DNA from: JADFJB01 sp964464595
Lineage (GTDB): Bacteria; Zhuqueibacterota; JdFR-76; DREG01
Direction: 5' to 3'
DNA length: 42,694 nucleotides
NCBI GenBank assembly: GCA_964464595.1
Contig: CAYXGW010000043.1
Coordinates: 1-42,694, forward strand
Shown: positions 7,844 through 16,160 of the stretch, one piece after another
Position numbering within the stretch: the first letter of the stretch is position 1
Layout: the number at the start of each line of letters is the position of its first letter
The notes under the pieces: generated by a model
What the model was told of the DNA's origin: nothing
Seen by the model: only the letters and a program-made list of their open reading frames with translations
Databases searched by the model: none
Made by a program: the position numbers and the translations under genes

Positions 7844-10510
7844 CTAGAAGCTATACACTGCACGCAAGTACGCCATACCACCGTGATAGCTGATTGGTGA
7901 ACGGCGTGGGTAAGGCATGCCTTGCGACAGTCGGGTATCAATCTCGGTCGGATACGAATTAAAAATGTTGTTCGCACCGCCGATCAGGCTGAGATTGTCG
8001 CTTACAGTGTAGTTCAGCTCCAGGTCGACGAGAATTATAGAATCAACCTCTTCCTTGCCGCCACGTTCATCTACAGTTGCGCCGTAGTAATTGCCACGCA
8101 CCATGGCAGAGAAATTCCTGCTTATCCCTTGAAGCAACATTACACTGGCGCGGTGCTTAGGCAGGTTCTCCTCGATATTGGTAATACTCCCGGCAGATAC
8201 AGGTAATTCGCCGACAACCTCGCGTTGCCTAAGCACTTCCGTTTCATTGTAGTTGTAAGCAAGGCTAAGATTGGTGCTGGTGATGTTTCCCCGATTCAGG
8301 TTAAAGACCGCGACGACATCCAAACCCTTTGTCCGGGTATCAAGCGCATTGGTGTAGAAGGCAAGCTCTGAAAATTCCGGATTTCCCACGACCGGAAGCG
8401 CTCTGGATTTTATGATGCGGCTATCTACGTCAATTTGGTACGCATCAACTGTCAGACTCAGATTTATAGAGGGACGTGCTGCTATACCAAAACTGACGTT
8501 GAGCGCATCTTCCGGTACCAGCGCCGCACCACCCAAAGCTATAGCGAGCGGGTCGTCTGGACGCACGGTGCCTTCCTGCACCTGTTTGCCGGTCACGCCA
8601 TCGAACGAGGTGACGACAGTCGTGACGTTCGCCTGACCCGGAGTGGGTGCCCGGAAACCTGTAGATACCGCGCCGCGTAGAGAAAATTTTTCAGAAAGAC
8701 TAAAACGGGCGGCAAGTTTACCGTTAGTGGTCGTCCCAAAATCGGAAAAATCTTCGAAACGGCCCGCAGCTTGAATAAGGAAGTCTTCATTGACATCCCA
8801 TTCAGCATCAACATAAATGGCCGTGTTTTGGCGGTCAAAGATACCAGCTTCGTCCCGGCTCGTGCCGCGCATGCCATTAGCTACAAGGCCGGTAGCGGTA
8901 TATTTTTCGCCGGTTTCCGGGTCAATCAACAGGTGGACTTTGGACCAAGGTCCGGGCGACCACGATTCTTTTTGGCCTTCAAACATCTCGTAGATCTCTT
9001 CGCGCCATTCAAGACCGAAGGCCACATTGACGGCATCGGAGAGGGGATAAGAGAAATCCGCATTGTAATTGGTTTCGCTTTGCTTCAAGTCGCCTATATC
9101 GAAAATGAATGGAGAGTCCGGTCCCCAGGAGAGGTTCAGCGACCCATTGAGCGTATATGAGAGCCGGTGAAACCCGTGGCTGGCGCTCAGGTCATAATTC
9201 AAACCGTTCTCGAGATTACCCCTAACACCAACTATCCCGCTAAAATCCACACCGTCTCCTTCAAGACGTGGTGTAAATCCCAGTGGGAACGTATCGCCCC
9301 AGGAGAAGTTTCCTTTGGAAGGATCTGTGGGGTCAAGCGGTATAGGCGTCAGGGCCCCGGTCCTTCCCGGCGCGCGATAGAAAAAGCTGTAATTACCATA
9401 AGTGTCTGCAAAATTACCAAAGGAATAGCCTTCTACTGTATCGCTCAGCTTTAGTCCGGCATTCCAAACCGATCGAAAACCGCTGCTTTTCGGACGTCCC
9501 CAATTCATTGCCGGGTCCCAGTCATCTACCGGTAAACCTTCCGACCAACCTTTGTATCCGTCGGCTGCAGATGCATGCTGGACACCTCGGGAAAGCTCCG
9601 GATTGCTGAGAAACTCACCGCTGAGGTTCAGAAAGCCATTTTCAGTAAGGGGCAAGCCCACATTGACGGCGAGCTTTACATCGGTTTCGCCACCCCTATC
9701 GTTGGGGGCTGTAAACCAACGACTGGTTGTGGTCTGGATTTCGATGCCCTGTGAATTGTCTTTCAAAATAAAATTCATCACCCCTGCAATGGCATCCGAA
9801 CCGTACTGTGCCGAAGCGCCGTCACGCAATATTTCAAGCCTCTTTAGGGCAATACTCGGAATCATGCCAACGTCAACAGCGTGGGCGCCGACATTCATGG
9901 CGGCACCGAAATGGGAGATCAACGCTGAACGATGCCGGCGTTTGGAATTCATAAGAACCAGAATATCATCCGGCGGCAGGCCGCGCAGGGATGTCGGTCG
10001 TACGAATGCGGCACCGTCACCTGTCAGCGGAGTCGCTGTGTAGGAAGGCACGACGTTCTTTAATGTTTCTGTTATATCGCCATTGCCCTGACGTGCCAGC
10101 GTCTTACCATCAAACGAATCGATTGGAACAGGAGACCGAATCGCCGTACGCCCTTTTGAACGCGTACCTGTGAAGACAATTTGGTTCATAAACAATACAT
10201 CTTCTTCTAGCCGGAAGTTAACTGTCACTGTTTGTCCCCCAGTTACTGTAACATTCTTAGTTGCAATTTTGTAGCCAATAAATTGTGCTTCAACCACGTG
10301 GTTCCCTGCCGGAACAAAATTAATAGTATACTCGCCATTATCACCCGCCGCAGAGCCTAGCGTACTACCTTGAATCTTAACATTTGCACCCGGAAGTGCC
10401 TCCCCCAGGGTATTCGTTACCCTTCCTTTGATAGTGCCATTCTGGCCAAGAACCATTATTGGCAAACAAACCAGGAAAGCGAGTGTTGCACAAACCTTTA
10501 AATTTTTCAT
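7844..10510 (-). CDS. TonB-dependent outer-membrane receptor with carboxypeptidase-regulatory N-terminal domain
   Basis: The 888-residue product has a signal peptide (about 1-22, ending MVLGQ). A carboxypeptidase-regulatory-like beta-sandwich follows at about 26-108 (GTIKGRVTNTLGEALPGANV). The plug domain covers about 115-250, with RGLPPDDILVLMNSKRRHRSAL and RLEILRDGASAQYGSDAIAGVMNFILK. A beta-barrel runs to the final aromatic residue (AYLRAVYSF). The KRRHRSA signature marks the subgroup usually annotated as iron-complex or other small-ligand receptors; the ligand is unknown. Import would need a TonB-ExbB-ExbD complex in the inner membrane. A GGAGG ribosome site precedes the ATG, and a terminator follows. 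Base composition is clearly richer in G+C than that of the flanking SUF and envelope genes, which suggests either recent acquisition or selection on a highly expressed barrel. Confidence 0.93.
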   Translation of the reverse strand: MKNLKVCATLAFLVCLPIMVLGQNGTIKGRVTNTLGEALPGANVKIQGSTLGSAAGDNGEYTINFVPAGNHVVEAQFIGYKIATKNVTVTGGQTVTVNFRLEEDVLFMNQIVFTGTRSKGRTAIRSPVPIDSFDGKTLARQGNGDITETLKNVVPSYTATPLTGDGAAFVRPTSLRGLPPDDILVLMNSKRRHRSALISHFGAAMNVGAHAVDVGMIPSIALKRLEILRDGASAQYGSDAIAGVMNFILKDNSQGIEIQTTTSRWFTAPNDRGGETDVKLAVNVGLPLTENGFLNLSGEFLSNPELSRGVQHASAADGYKGWSEGLPVDDWDPAMNWGRPKSSGFRSVWNAGLKLSDTVEGYSFGNFADTYGNYSFFYRAPGRTGALTPIPLDPTDPSKGNFSWGDTFPLGFTPRLEGDGVDFSGIVGVRGNLENGLNYDLSASHGFHRLSYTLNGSLNLSWGPDSPFIFDIGDLKQSETNYNADFSYPLSDAVNVAFGLEWREEIYEMFEGQKESWSPGPWSKVHLLIDPETGEKYTATGLVANGMRGTSRDEAGIFDRQNTAIYVDAEWDVNEDFLIQAAGRFEDFSDFGTTTNGKLAARFSLSEKFSLRGAVSTGFRAPTPGQANVTTVVTSFDGVTGKQVQEGTVRPDDPLAIALGGAALVPEDALNVSFGIAARPSINLSLTVDAYQIDVDSRIIKSRALPVVGNPEFSELAFYTNALDTRTKGLDVVAVFNLNRGNITSTNLSLAYNYNETEVLRQREVVGELPVSAGSITNIEENLPKHRASVMLLQGISRNFSAMVRGNYYGATVDERGGKEEVDSIILVDLELNYTVSDNLSLIGGANNIFNSYPTEIDTRLSQGMPYPRRSPISYHGGMAYLRAVYSF

Positions 10511-10918
10511 TTTATTCTTCCTCCATTGTAAATGGTAAGTAATATAACTTATTAAAAAACAATGTATACCGTTTACGCCTCACCTCGTTACAAACATACA
10601 ATACTTCTCTAACTTTCCCCTATTGAATTTATCATGTTTTTTTATCTCACCTCCTTAGATTTGATTCTTGATTTGATCAGTTATGAGTGCAATTTATAAA
10701 TTAATATTAAAAACCGCAAACAAAATTCCTTTTTTTGGTTTTTTATTTTGCAGCCAATTCTACTATCTTTTATTTGAGTTTGGAGCACCGAGACCTGTAG
10801 GAAGGATCTGTCGTCCGGCCTCTGACGGAAGCCTATAGCAAATCAGTGAGAAAGAAAACAAGCTCTGAGGGTATCCGAAGGGGGGACAGAAACGTCACCC
10901 GTCTTTGCGAATACAATT
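10511..10918 (-). other. Long leader of the receptor gene with strong SD/mini-ORF and an unexplained G+C-rich block
   Basis: On the minus strand, AAGGAGGTGA (10647-10656) is a full-length anti-16S Shine-Dalgarno match, followed 11 bases later by ATG of an eight-codon frame, MINSIGES, stop at 10609. Further upstream, about 10780-10915 is markedly richer in G+C than the surrounding AT-rich DNA. It holds short complementary segments (CGTC/GACG near 10810-10827, and GACA/CGTC near 10889-10900). The pattern could be a structured leader, a dispersed intergenic repeat or a mobile-element relic. I could not match it to cobalamin, TPP, FMN, SAM or c-di-GMP riboswitch cores. Confidence 0.4.
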
Positions 10919-12286
10919 CTAAAGATTATTTTTTTGTTTAGATTTGTTTAAGCTTTCTATTTTTTCCCCATTTCCGGTAGTAATCCATTCGCAAATTCGG
11001 TCGACCGCCGTAGTCACTTTGTTGCAATGAGTGCGGATAAATTTTTCATCCAATTCAGATTCCAATGGTATACCGTTAGCAGCTTGTAAGACCTTTTCTC
11101 CATCAAAATCAACATAAGCCATTCGAAAAGTCATATTTTCTTTTGGCCTGCCAAAGTTCGAACCAGGTAAGGTTGCAACTCCGGTTTCTTCAAGAAGTGT
11201 TTCACAAAGCTGTTGGCTTGTAGTTATCCCTCGCATCTTCAAATCTGGTATAAATGGAGTGAATCGCGGGAAAAGATAGAAAGCGCCTTGCGGTTCGACA
11301 AGTTCAATGCCTGCATTAATCATTTGCAAAGAACAATGCCTGCCCAATGTACGGAACACACGTCGAGTATGATGTAAATACGTTTCGATCTCTTCACTTT
11401 CCTTCAAAGCTTCTATAGCGGCGTATTGGATCGGTGCGCAAGTGGAGGTGAAGGTTTCGCTTGCTGCTACGGAAATTGCATCAAGGAGCCAATTTAGAGA
11501 ATCAGGAAATATGAAAGCCCCTAATCGCCAACCGCCTGCTCCACACCATTTACTCAAGCCAGTAGCGATGATCGTGCCTTCTGGATAAAACTGTGCGATG
11601 GAAGTATGTTTTCCATAGTGACCAATTTCGCCATAAATTTCATCAGACAAAAGAACGATTTGATAACGTCGGGCAATTTCAGCCAGTTCCTTTAATTCAT
11701 CAATACTATAGGTATGTCCACATGGATTGTTGGGATAATTGAGAATTAAAAGGCGTGGTCTATTGGGATCATCCTTGCACAGAATTTCTAATTCTTCCGG
11801 TACAAGCCTCCAGTTATTGTCAAATTGGGTAGGTAACCAGCGAACGTGCCGACCAATGATTTGAGCCTGGGGTGCATAAGAGACCCAGGAAGGAGTTGGA
11901 ATGAGTAAGTCGCCATAATAGACCAATTGAATTAAGAACATTAGTTCTTTTGAGCCAGGACCAATTATCACATTATCCGCCGATCTTTTTATACCAAACC
12001 GTCGAAAATAATAATTAGAAAAAGCTTCACGAAGTTTATACAACCCTTTTACTGGTAGATACTCTTTGTGATATGCATTTGCCCTTAAACCCTCAACAAC
12101 GCAATTTGGGACTGGGAAAGGGGATTGCCCCAAACCTAATTTAAATACTTCTTTGCCATTATTAATCAATTCATCACTGCGTTCATTAATCACAAGTGTC
12201 GACGAACCTTGCAAACTGCGAACGTTTAAATTCAAATGAACTTTAGGGTTTGAAATGATTTCAGTTATAGCCAGTTTTCGTTCCAT
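10919..12286 (-). CDS. PLP-dependent class I/II aminotransferase
   Basis: The 455-residue protein has the fold-type I aminotransferase motifs (COG0436 group). PNNPCG contains Asn187, LLSDEIYGE contains Asp215 and Tyr218, and the Schiff-base lysine is Lys246 in ATGLSKWCGAGGWRLG, with Arg254 of that motif binding cofactor phosphate. It should transfer the amino group of an amino acid to a 2-oxo acid in the cytoplasm; the specificity, whether aspartate, aromatic, alanine or another, is not readable. N-terminal (about 1-25) and C-terminal (about 430-455) extensions make it slightly longer than the usual 390-420 residues. It stands alone on the minus strand, with a 540-base gap upstream and the receptor leader downstream. 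All catalytic residues are present. Confidence 0.9.
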   Translation of the reverse strand: MERKLAITEIISNPKVHLNLNVRSLQGSSTLVINERSDELINNGKEVFKLGLGQSPFPVPNCVVEGLRANAYHKEYLPVKGLYKLREAFSNYYFRRFGIKRSADNVIIGPGSKELMFLIQLVYYGDLLIPTPSWVSYAPQAQIIGRHVRWLPTQFDNNWRLVPEELEILCKDDPNRPRLLILNYPNNPCGHTYSIDELKELAEIARRYQIVLLSDEIYGEIGHYGKHTSIAQFYPEGTIIATGLSKWCGAGGWRLGAFIFPDSLNWLLDAISVAASETFTSTCAPIQYAAIEALKESEEIETYLHHTRRVFRTLGRHCSLQMINAGIELVEPQGAFYLFPRFTPFIPDLKMRGITTSQQLCETLLEETGVATLPGSNFGRPKENMTFRMAYVDFDGEKVLQAANGIPLESELDEKFIRTHCNKVTTAVDRICEWITTGNGEKIESLNKSKQKNNL

Positions 12287-12739
12287 AAGGTTTTTCTATC
12301 CTTTTCAATCTATCATTCCATAGTGTAATTTATTGAAAGAAGAGATGCAAAATTCATTCAAATATATTTTTCAATTCGATCAAACTTTGCTGATCAAGAT
12401 CTATATTTTTAGTATCAAACCACTCTAAATCCATGTGAAGTGTTCGATTCAATTTCCACCTGAGTCCAGTCATTCACTGATATAACAGACTTTAATTCGT
12501 TCGGTCTTTTAAATCTTCAATAAGTGGGTTCGATATTTTAACTTTAGGGGGAGCTTTAAAAGAGGAGCCATAAAAATTGGTGGTTTTTTTTAGGAAGAAC
12601 TCTTAGTGACTAAACTAATTAATTTTGTTACGCCCAAACCTCAATTTTATCCAGTTTTATAAATCGATTATAAAAGATAATAGATAGTAGAATTTTGACA
12701 GGATTATCAGGGTTATTAAGATTTATCATTGATTGATAT
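12287..12739. other. Intergenic region with a degenerate repeat and small ORF
   Basis: No firm gene is visible. A 39-codon minus-strand frame (12354-12473, beginning MTGLRWKLNRTLHMDLEWF) has protein-like composition but no ribosome site and no recognisable family; it may be a gene remnant. At about 12697-12724 GACAGGATTATCAGGGTTATTAAG-like sequence resembles a degenerate repeat (ACAGGATTA units) common between genes of FCB and related genomes. Confidence 0.35.
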
Positions 12740-12788
12740 AATTAAAACAACGAAGTTCAATGACTGTTACCTCATTGAACTTCGTTGT
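12740..12788 (-). terminator. Strong hairpin ending the SUF-SOD operon
   Basis: A perfect 17-bp stem is formed by 12747-12763 and 12772-12788, with an 8-base loop. On the minus strand it is followed by TTTTAATT. It begins 39 bases after the superoxide dismutase stop codon. The T-run is short, so the exceptional stem may also protect the mRNA 3' end. Confidence 0.75.
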
Positions 12789-12826
12789 ATGAATCGAGAG
12801 ATTTTCGTTAACGAATCTGTTATCGG

Positions 12827-13453
12827 CTAATGACTATATTTTTTGAATCTTTCGTTAATTCTTCCCCAATGTAGATTTTCAAGAAAGTGATCGATATAAA
12901 CTGCCCGACCCGGACCGTCTTTATGATAATAAGCATGTTCGAAGACATCGCAGGAAATGAGGGGTACAGCGCCCCAAATAGCACCGTACTGGTGTTCATC
13001 AACCAGTACATTCAAAAGTCTTTGGGAGTATAAAGCATCGTAGACTAGTAATCCCCAACCACTCAATTTGGCTGAAAAAGAAGTCGCCTTAAAATCAGTT
13101 TTCCAGTTATCGATTGATCCAAACTCGGATTCGATCGCAGCTTTCACATCCGGACCATCATTTGCGTCTCCATTTCCGCCAATTACTTCCCAATAGACAT
13201 CGTGTAATAACGCTCCCGAATGATTCCATGTGAACCGTCTTTTCAGCTCACCGACAGTACTATAGTTTCCGTTTGCTGCTGCCCGATCTGCTGTTTCTAA
13301 TCCTTTTTCAATCGTATTTAAGGCGGCCACATATCCTTTATGATGCTTATTGTAGTGCCAATCTGTCGTTTCTGGTGATACGACATCCTTTAATAGCTCT
13401 TTTGCTTCATCGTCTGAATAAGGTCTTGGTTTTGCTTTCCATTCATATGACAT
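12827..13453 (-). CDS. sodB: Iron/manganese superoxide dismutase
   Basis: This 208-residue cytoplasmic enzyme converts superoxide to hydrogen peroxide and oxygen. The four metal ligands of the Fe/Mn family are present: His33 in HYNKHHKGYV, His84 in LLHDVYW, and Asp169 and His173 in DVFEHAYY. The typical GAVPLISCDVFEHAYYHKDGP block and IDHFLENLHW end complete the fold. Whether it uses iron or manganese cannot be fixed from sequence; the iron symbol is used for convenience. The ribosome site GGGAGG precedes the ATG. It is the last gene of the Fe-S operon, 30 bases after the bacilliredoxin gene and just before a strong hairpin. Co-expression with SUF makes sense because superoxide destroys Fe-S clusters. 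No signal peptide is seen. Confidence 0.93.
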   Translation of the reverse strand: MSYEWKAKPRPYSDDEAKELLKDVVSPETTDWHYNKHHKGYVAALNTIEKGLETADRAAANGNYSTVGELKRRFTWNHSGALLHDVYWEVIGGNGDANDGPDVKAAIESEFGSIDNWKTDFKATSFSAKLSGWGLLVYDALYSQRLLNVLVDEHQYGAIWGAVPLISCDVFEHAYYHKDGPGRAVYIDHFLENLHWGRINERFKKYSH

Positions 13454-13483
13454 TTTTCCTACCTCCCAACAATTGTTTATTTA

Positions 13484-14023
13484 TTATGATTGATTATATA
13501 ACGGGATCTTAGATCCACAAGCAACTGCATGAACGACCTTCGCATAATCTTCCGGATTTATGGAAGGGCCTTCTTTTGAGCAGTATTTATCAAAAACATT
13601 CTTTAAAATATCTGCAATTTCTTCGGGTGATTTTCCAACGATATCTTGTCTTTCCATCATAAATACTGCTTTTGATCCCTGGAATAAAGTAATCGCCGGA
13701 GAAGACGGCGGATAATCGCCCAAATAATTTTGCCGGATATGCTCAACAGCCATCTTTTCCTGGCCTGCAAAAGCTGTGTAGCATTTATCAGGAATATTGG
13801 TATGCTGCAAAGCCAAACTAACGCCGGGTCGTGCACCGCCAGCCGCACAACCGCATACAGAATTAACTATCAATAAACGCGTCTCATCCGATTCCGAACC
13901 AATGTTAGTTTCTACGTCTTCGGTGGATAATAATTCCTTAAAACCAACGGCGATCAATTCGTCCCGCATTGGCTGGACTGCATCTTGATCATAAGTTGGT
14001 TGAAGAATAGGAAATTGAGTCAT
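13484..14023 (-). CDS. BrxA/BrxB-family bacilliredoxin with C-terminal extension
   Basis: The 179-residue protein belongs to the YphP/YqiW (DUF1094) family. It has a thioredoxin-like fold with the characteristic Cys57-Gly-Cys59 motif in NSVCGCAAGGARPG, followed by KCYTAFAGQEKMAVEHIR and PPSSPAITLF. In Bacillus these proteins remove bacillithiol from S-bacillithiolated proteins; relatives also occur in bacteria where bacillithiol use is less certain. Family members usually have about 145 residues. This one adds roughly 30 at the end (EDYAKVVHAVACGSKIPLYNQS) including a further cysteine. A good ribosome site (AAAGGAG) lies before the ATG. It is located between sufT and sod in the SUF operon, consistent with thiol repair during oxidative stress or a role in sulfur handling. 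Confidence 0.88.
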   Translation of the reverse strand: MTQFPILQPTYDQDAVQPMRDELIAVGFKELLSTEDVETNIGSESDETRLLIVNSVCGCAAGGARPGVSLALQHTNIPDKCYTAFAGQEKMAVEHIRQNYLGDYPPSSPAITLFQGSKAVFMMERQDIVGKSPEEIADILKNVFDKYCSKEGPSINPEDYAKVVHAVACGSKIPLYNQS

Positions 14024-14076
14024 TTTTACTCCTTTGTTTAATGATCTAATTAATTTATTCTATTTTTAATTTCTAC

Positions 14077-14400
14077 TTAAAATAATCCAAGTTCAAGTTG
14101 AGCAGCTTCACTCATCATGTGTGTTCCCCAAGGTGGCTCCCAAACGATATCCACAACAGCATCTGCAACGCCATCTACTTCTTTTATTTTTGCTTCGACT
14201 TCTCCGGGTAAAGTACCTGCAACCGGGCAAGCGGGGGATGTAAGGGTCATTGTTATTTGTACTTTTTTGTCTTCTTTTATCTCGACATTGTAAATTAACC
14301 CCAGCTCATAAATATCGACTGGAATTTCAGGATCGTAAACCGTTTTAAGAGTTTCGATAACTGCTTCTTCTAATTGCTTCTTCTGGTTTTTTTCTTCCAT
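14077..14400 (-). CDS. sufT: SufT, MIP18/DUF59-family Fe-S maturation factor
   Basis: The 107-residue protein is a single DUF59 domain with VYDPEIPVDIYELGLIYNV, TLTSPACPV containing conserved Cys58, and the C-terminal VWEPPWGTHMMSEAA block that is diagnostic of the SUF-linked SufT group. SufT acts in the cytoplasm in maturation or delivery of Fe-S clusters to target proteins and is not part of the SufBCD scaffold itself. It lies 34 bases after sufU on the same strand. The ribosome site is weak, so translation may be partly coupled to neighbouring genes. Length and motifs are normal. Confidence 0.9.
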   Translation of the reverse strand: MEEKNQKKQLEEAVIETLKTVYDPEIPVDIYELGLIYNVEIKEDKKVQITMTLTSPACPVAGTLPGEVEAKIKEVDGVADAVVDIVWEPPWGTHMMSEAAQLELGLF

Positions 14401-14434
14401 AGTTCACTCAATGATTTTTCTTAATATTAATTAA

Positions 14435-14884
14435 CTATTCTGTAGTAACACTATCCCCGTTTTCCAGCGCTGAAAAGACTGTATGCCAGGCTAATCCAGC
14501 GCATTTAATTCTAACCGGATAATCTCTTACCCCGGCAAAAACAGCTAACTTCCCAATACTATCAAAATCATCTTCAAAATCGGATTTATTTGTGATCATC
14601 TTCTGAAAAGAATGAAACAAATTTCTGGCTTCGGTTATGGTTTTACCTTTTAATTCTGCTGTCATTAACGATGCGGAAGATTTGGAAATAGCACAACCCG
14701 ATCCTAGGAAACTGATGTCTGTTATGATGTCATTCTCAACGTTCAAATAGAGATTGATCCGGTCACCGCAAAGCGGATTATAACCTTCTGCAGTGTGAGA
14801 TGGCGAATCCAACTCATGATAATTTTTTGGATTTTTGTTGTGATCCAGGATCACTTCCTGATACAATTCTCTTAAATCATCCAT
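14435..14884 (-). CDS. sufU: SufU-type sulfur-transfer protein
   Basis: The 149-residue protein has the SufU/IscU fold with Cys39 and Asp41 in NPLCGD, Cys64 in GSGCAIS and Cys128 in IKCAGLAW. These zinc/sulfur ligands let SufU accept persulfide from SufS and pass it to the SufBCD scaffold. The roughly 20-residue insertion between the second and third cysteine regions (about 90-112) matches SufU rather than IscU. Its ATG overlaps the sufS stop codon in a TAATG arrangement, so translation is coupled. The presence of SufU, with no SufE in the window, places this among the Firmicutes-style SUF operons also seen in FCB and related phyla. Confidence 0.93.
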   Translation of the reverse strand: MDDLRELYQEVILDHNKNPKNYHELDSPSHTAEGYNPLCGDRINLYLNVENDIITDISFLGSGCAISKSSASLMTAELKGKTITEARNLFHSFQKMITNKSDFEDDFDSIGKLAVFAGVRDYPVRIKCAGLAWHTVFSALENGDSVTTE

Positions 14885-16158
14885 TATGTGAATAGCTTTA
14901 TTACTTTTTCAATTCCTTCAACAAGTGCGTCAATTTCACTTTTGGTGTTATAGAAAGCTATAGAAGCCCTGGATGTTGCAGGTACTTTAAATCGGTCCAT
15001 AACAGGTTGAGTACAATGATGTCCTGTCCGGATGGCTATACCTTCCCGATCCAAAACCGTTCCGACATCGTGAGGATGAACGTTGTCTATTGTAAAAGAA
15101 ATTACACCGACCTTTTCTTTTGCTGTACCGATAATTTTTACCGCGTTAAGGCTTGATATCGCGTTTGTCGCATAACTGAGCAACTCTTCCTCATATTTCT
15201 CGATATTTTCATATCCGATATCTGCAACATACTTTAATGCTGTACCAAGACCAATTACTCCGGCAATATTGGGTGTTCCTGCTTCAAATTTGTGCGGTAG
15301 ATCATTATAAGTTGTTTTTTCAAATTTTACGGAACGGATCATATCGCCTCCGCCTTGATAGGGCGCCATTTCTTCAAGGAGAGATTCTTTGGCATAGAGT
15401 ACTCCCGTACCAGTCGGGCCAAAAACTTTATGTCCGGAAAACAGGAAAAAATCGCAATCCAACTCTTGCATATCGACTTTTATGTGTGGCAATGCTTGCG
15501 CACCATCCAGAAGTACAGGGATGTTATTTTCGTGGGCAATTTGAATAAAATCAGTAACTGGGTTAATGGTCCCGAGAGAGTTGGAAATATAAACAAGAGC
15601 CACTAGTTTTGTTTTCTCATTAATTTGTTTTGCGTACTCATCAATGAGTAATTCTCCGTCATCATTCATAGGAATGATCCGCAACTTAGCGTCTTTTTCT
15701 TCGCAAAGTAGCTGCCAGGGAACGATATTGGAATGATGCTCCATTTCTGAAATAATAATCTCATCACCTGGTTTAATATTTTGCCTTCCATAAGTCGATG
15801 CTACCAAATTAATGCCTTCTGTTGTGCCGCGAACAAATATGATTTCCTTTATCGAATTGGCATTGACGTGGTTTTTGACATTTACTCTAACGTTTTCATA
15901 TGCTTGTGTTGAGACTTCACTTAAGTGGTACACCCCGCGATGGATATTGGCATTTTGGGTTGTATAATAATTTGTAATAGTATCAATAACAGCTTTGGGC
16001 TTTTGTGTCGTGGCGGCATTGTCTAAATACCTTAAAGTTTTACCATAAACCGTTTGATGAAGAATTGGGAAGTCCTGGCGAATTCGTTCAACATCGAAAC
16101 TCGGGGTGACCTTAGACTCCGGCAAATCTAGCGTGAGTTTTTCGATGGTTTGTTCCAT
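14884..16158 (-). CDS. sufS: SufS cysteine desulfurase
   Basis: The 424-residue PLP enzyme removes sulfur from L-cysteine as an enzyme-bound persulfide, giving alanine, and hands it to SufU. The PLP lysine is Lys244 in FSGHKVFGPTGTGVLY. The persulfide cysteine is Cys382 in RTGHHCTQPVM, in the short type II loop. The type II motif YLDNAATTQKP is at 44-54. An N-terminal leader of about 20 residues before the usual start (FDVERIRQDFPIL) is slightly longer than in typical SufS, but the start lies two bases from the sufD stop codon, as expected for a coupled operon. It is cytoplasmic and should form dimers with SufU. Confidence 0.95.
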   Translation of the reverse strand: MEQTIEKLTLDLPESKVTPSFDVERIRQDFPILHQTVYGKTLRYLDNAATTQKPKAVIDTITNYYTTQNANIHRGVYHLSEVSTQAYENVRVNVKNHVNANSIKEIIFVRGTTEGINLVASTYGRQNIKPGDEIIISEMEHHSNIVPWQLLCEEKDAKLRIIPMNDDGELLIDEYAKQINEKTKLVALVYISNSLGTINPVTDFIQIAHENNIPVLLDGAQALPHIKVDMQELDCDFFLFSGHKVFGPTGTGVLYAKESLLEEMAPYQGGGDMIRSVKFEKTTYNDLPHKFEAGTPNIAGVIGLGTALKYVADIGYENIEKYEEELLSYATNAISSLNAVKIIGTAKEKVGVISFTIDNVHPHDVGTVLDREGIAIRTGHHCTQPVMDRFKVPATSRASIAFYNTKSEIDALVEGIEKVIKLFT

Positions 16159-16160
16159 AT

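Noticed and set aside
7922..10173. Several plus-strand frames opposite the TonB-dependent receptor
   Set aside because: They are antisense shadows of a G+C-rich coding region; the receptor on the minus strand carries complete domains.
10511..10918. Cobalamin or other riboswitch in the receptor leader
   Set aside because: TonB-dependent receptors often have one, but the B12-box and other conserved cores I know are not present on either strand.
12354..12473. 39-codon minus-strand ORF as a gene
   Set aside because: No ribosome site, no family and an in-frame stop directly before it; kept only as a possible remnant.
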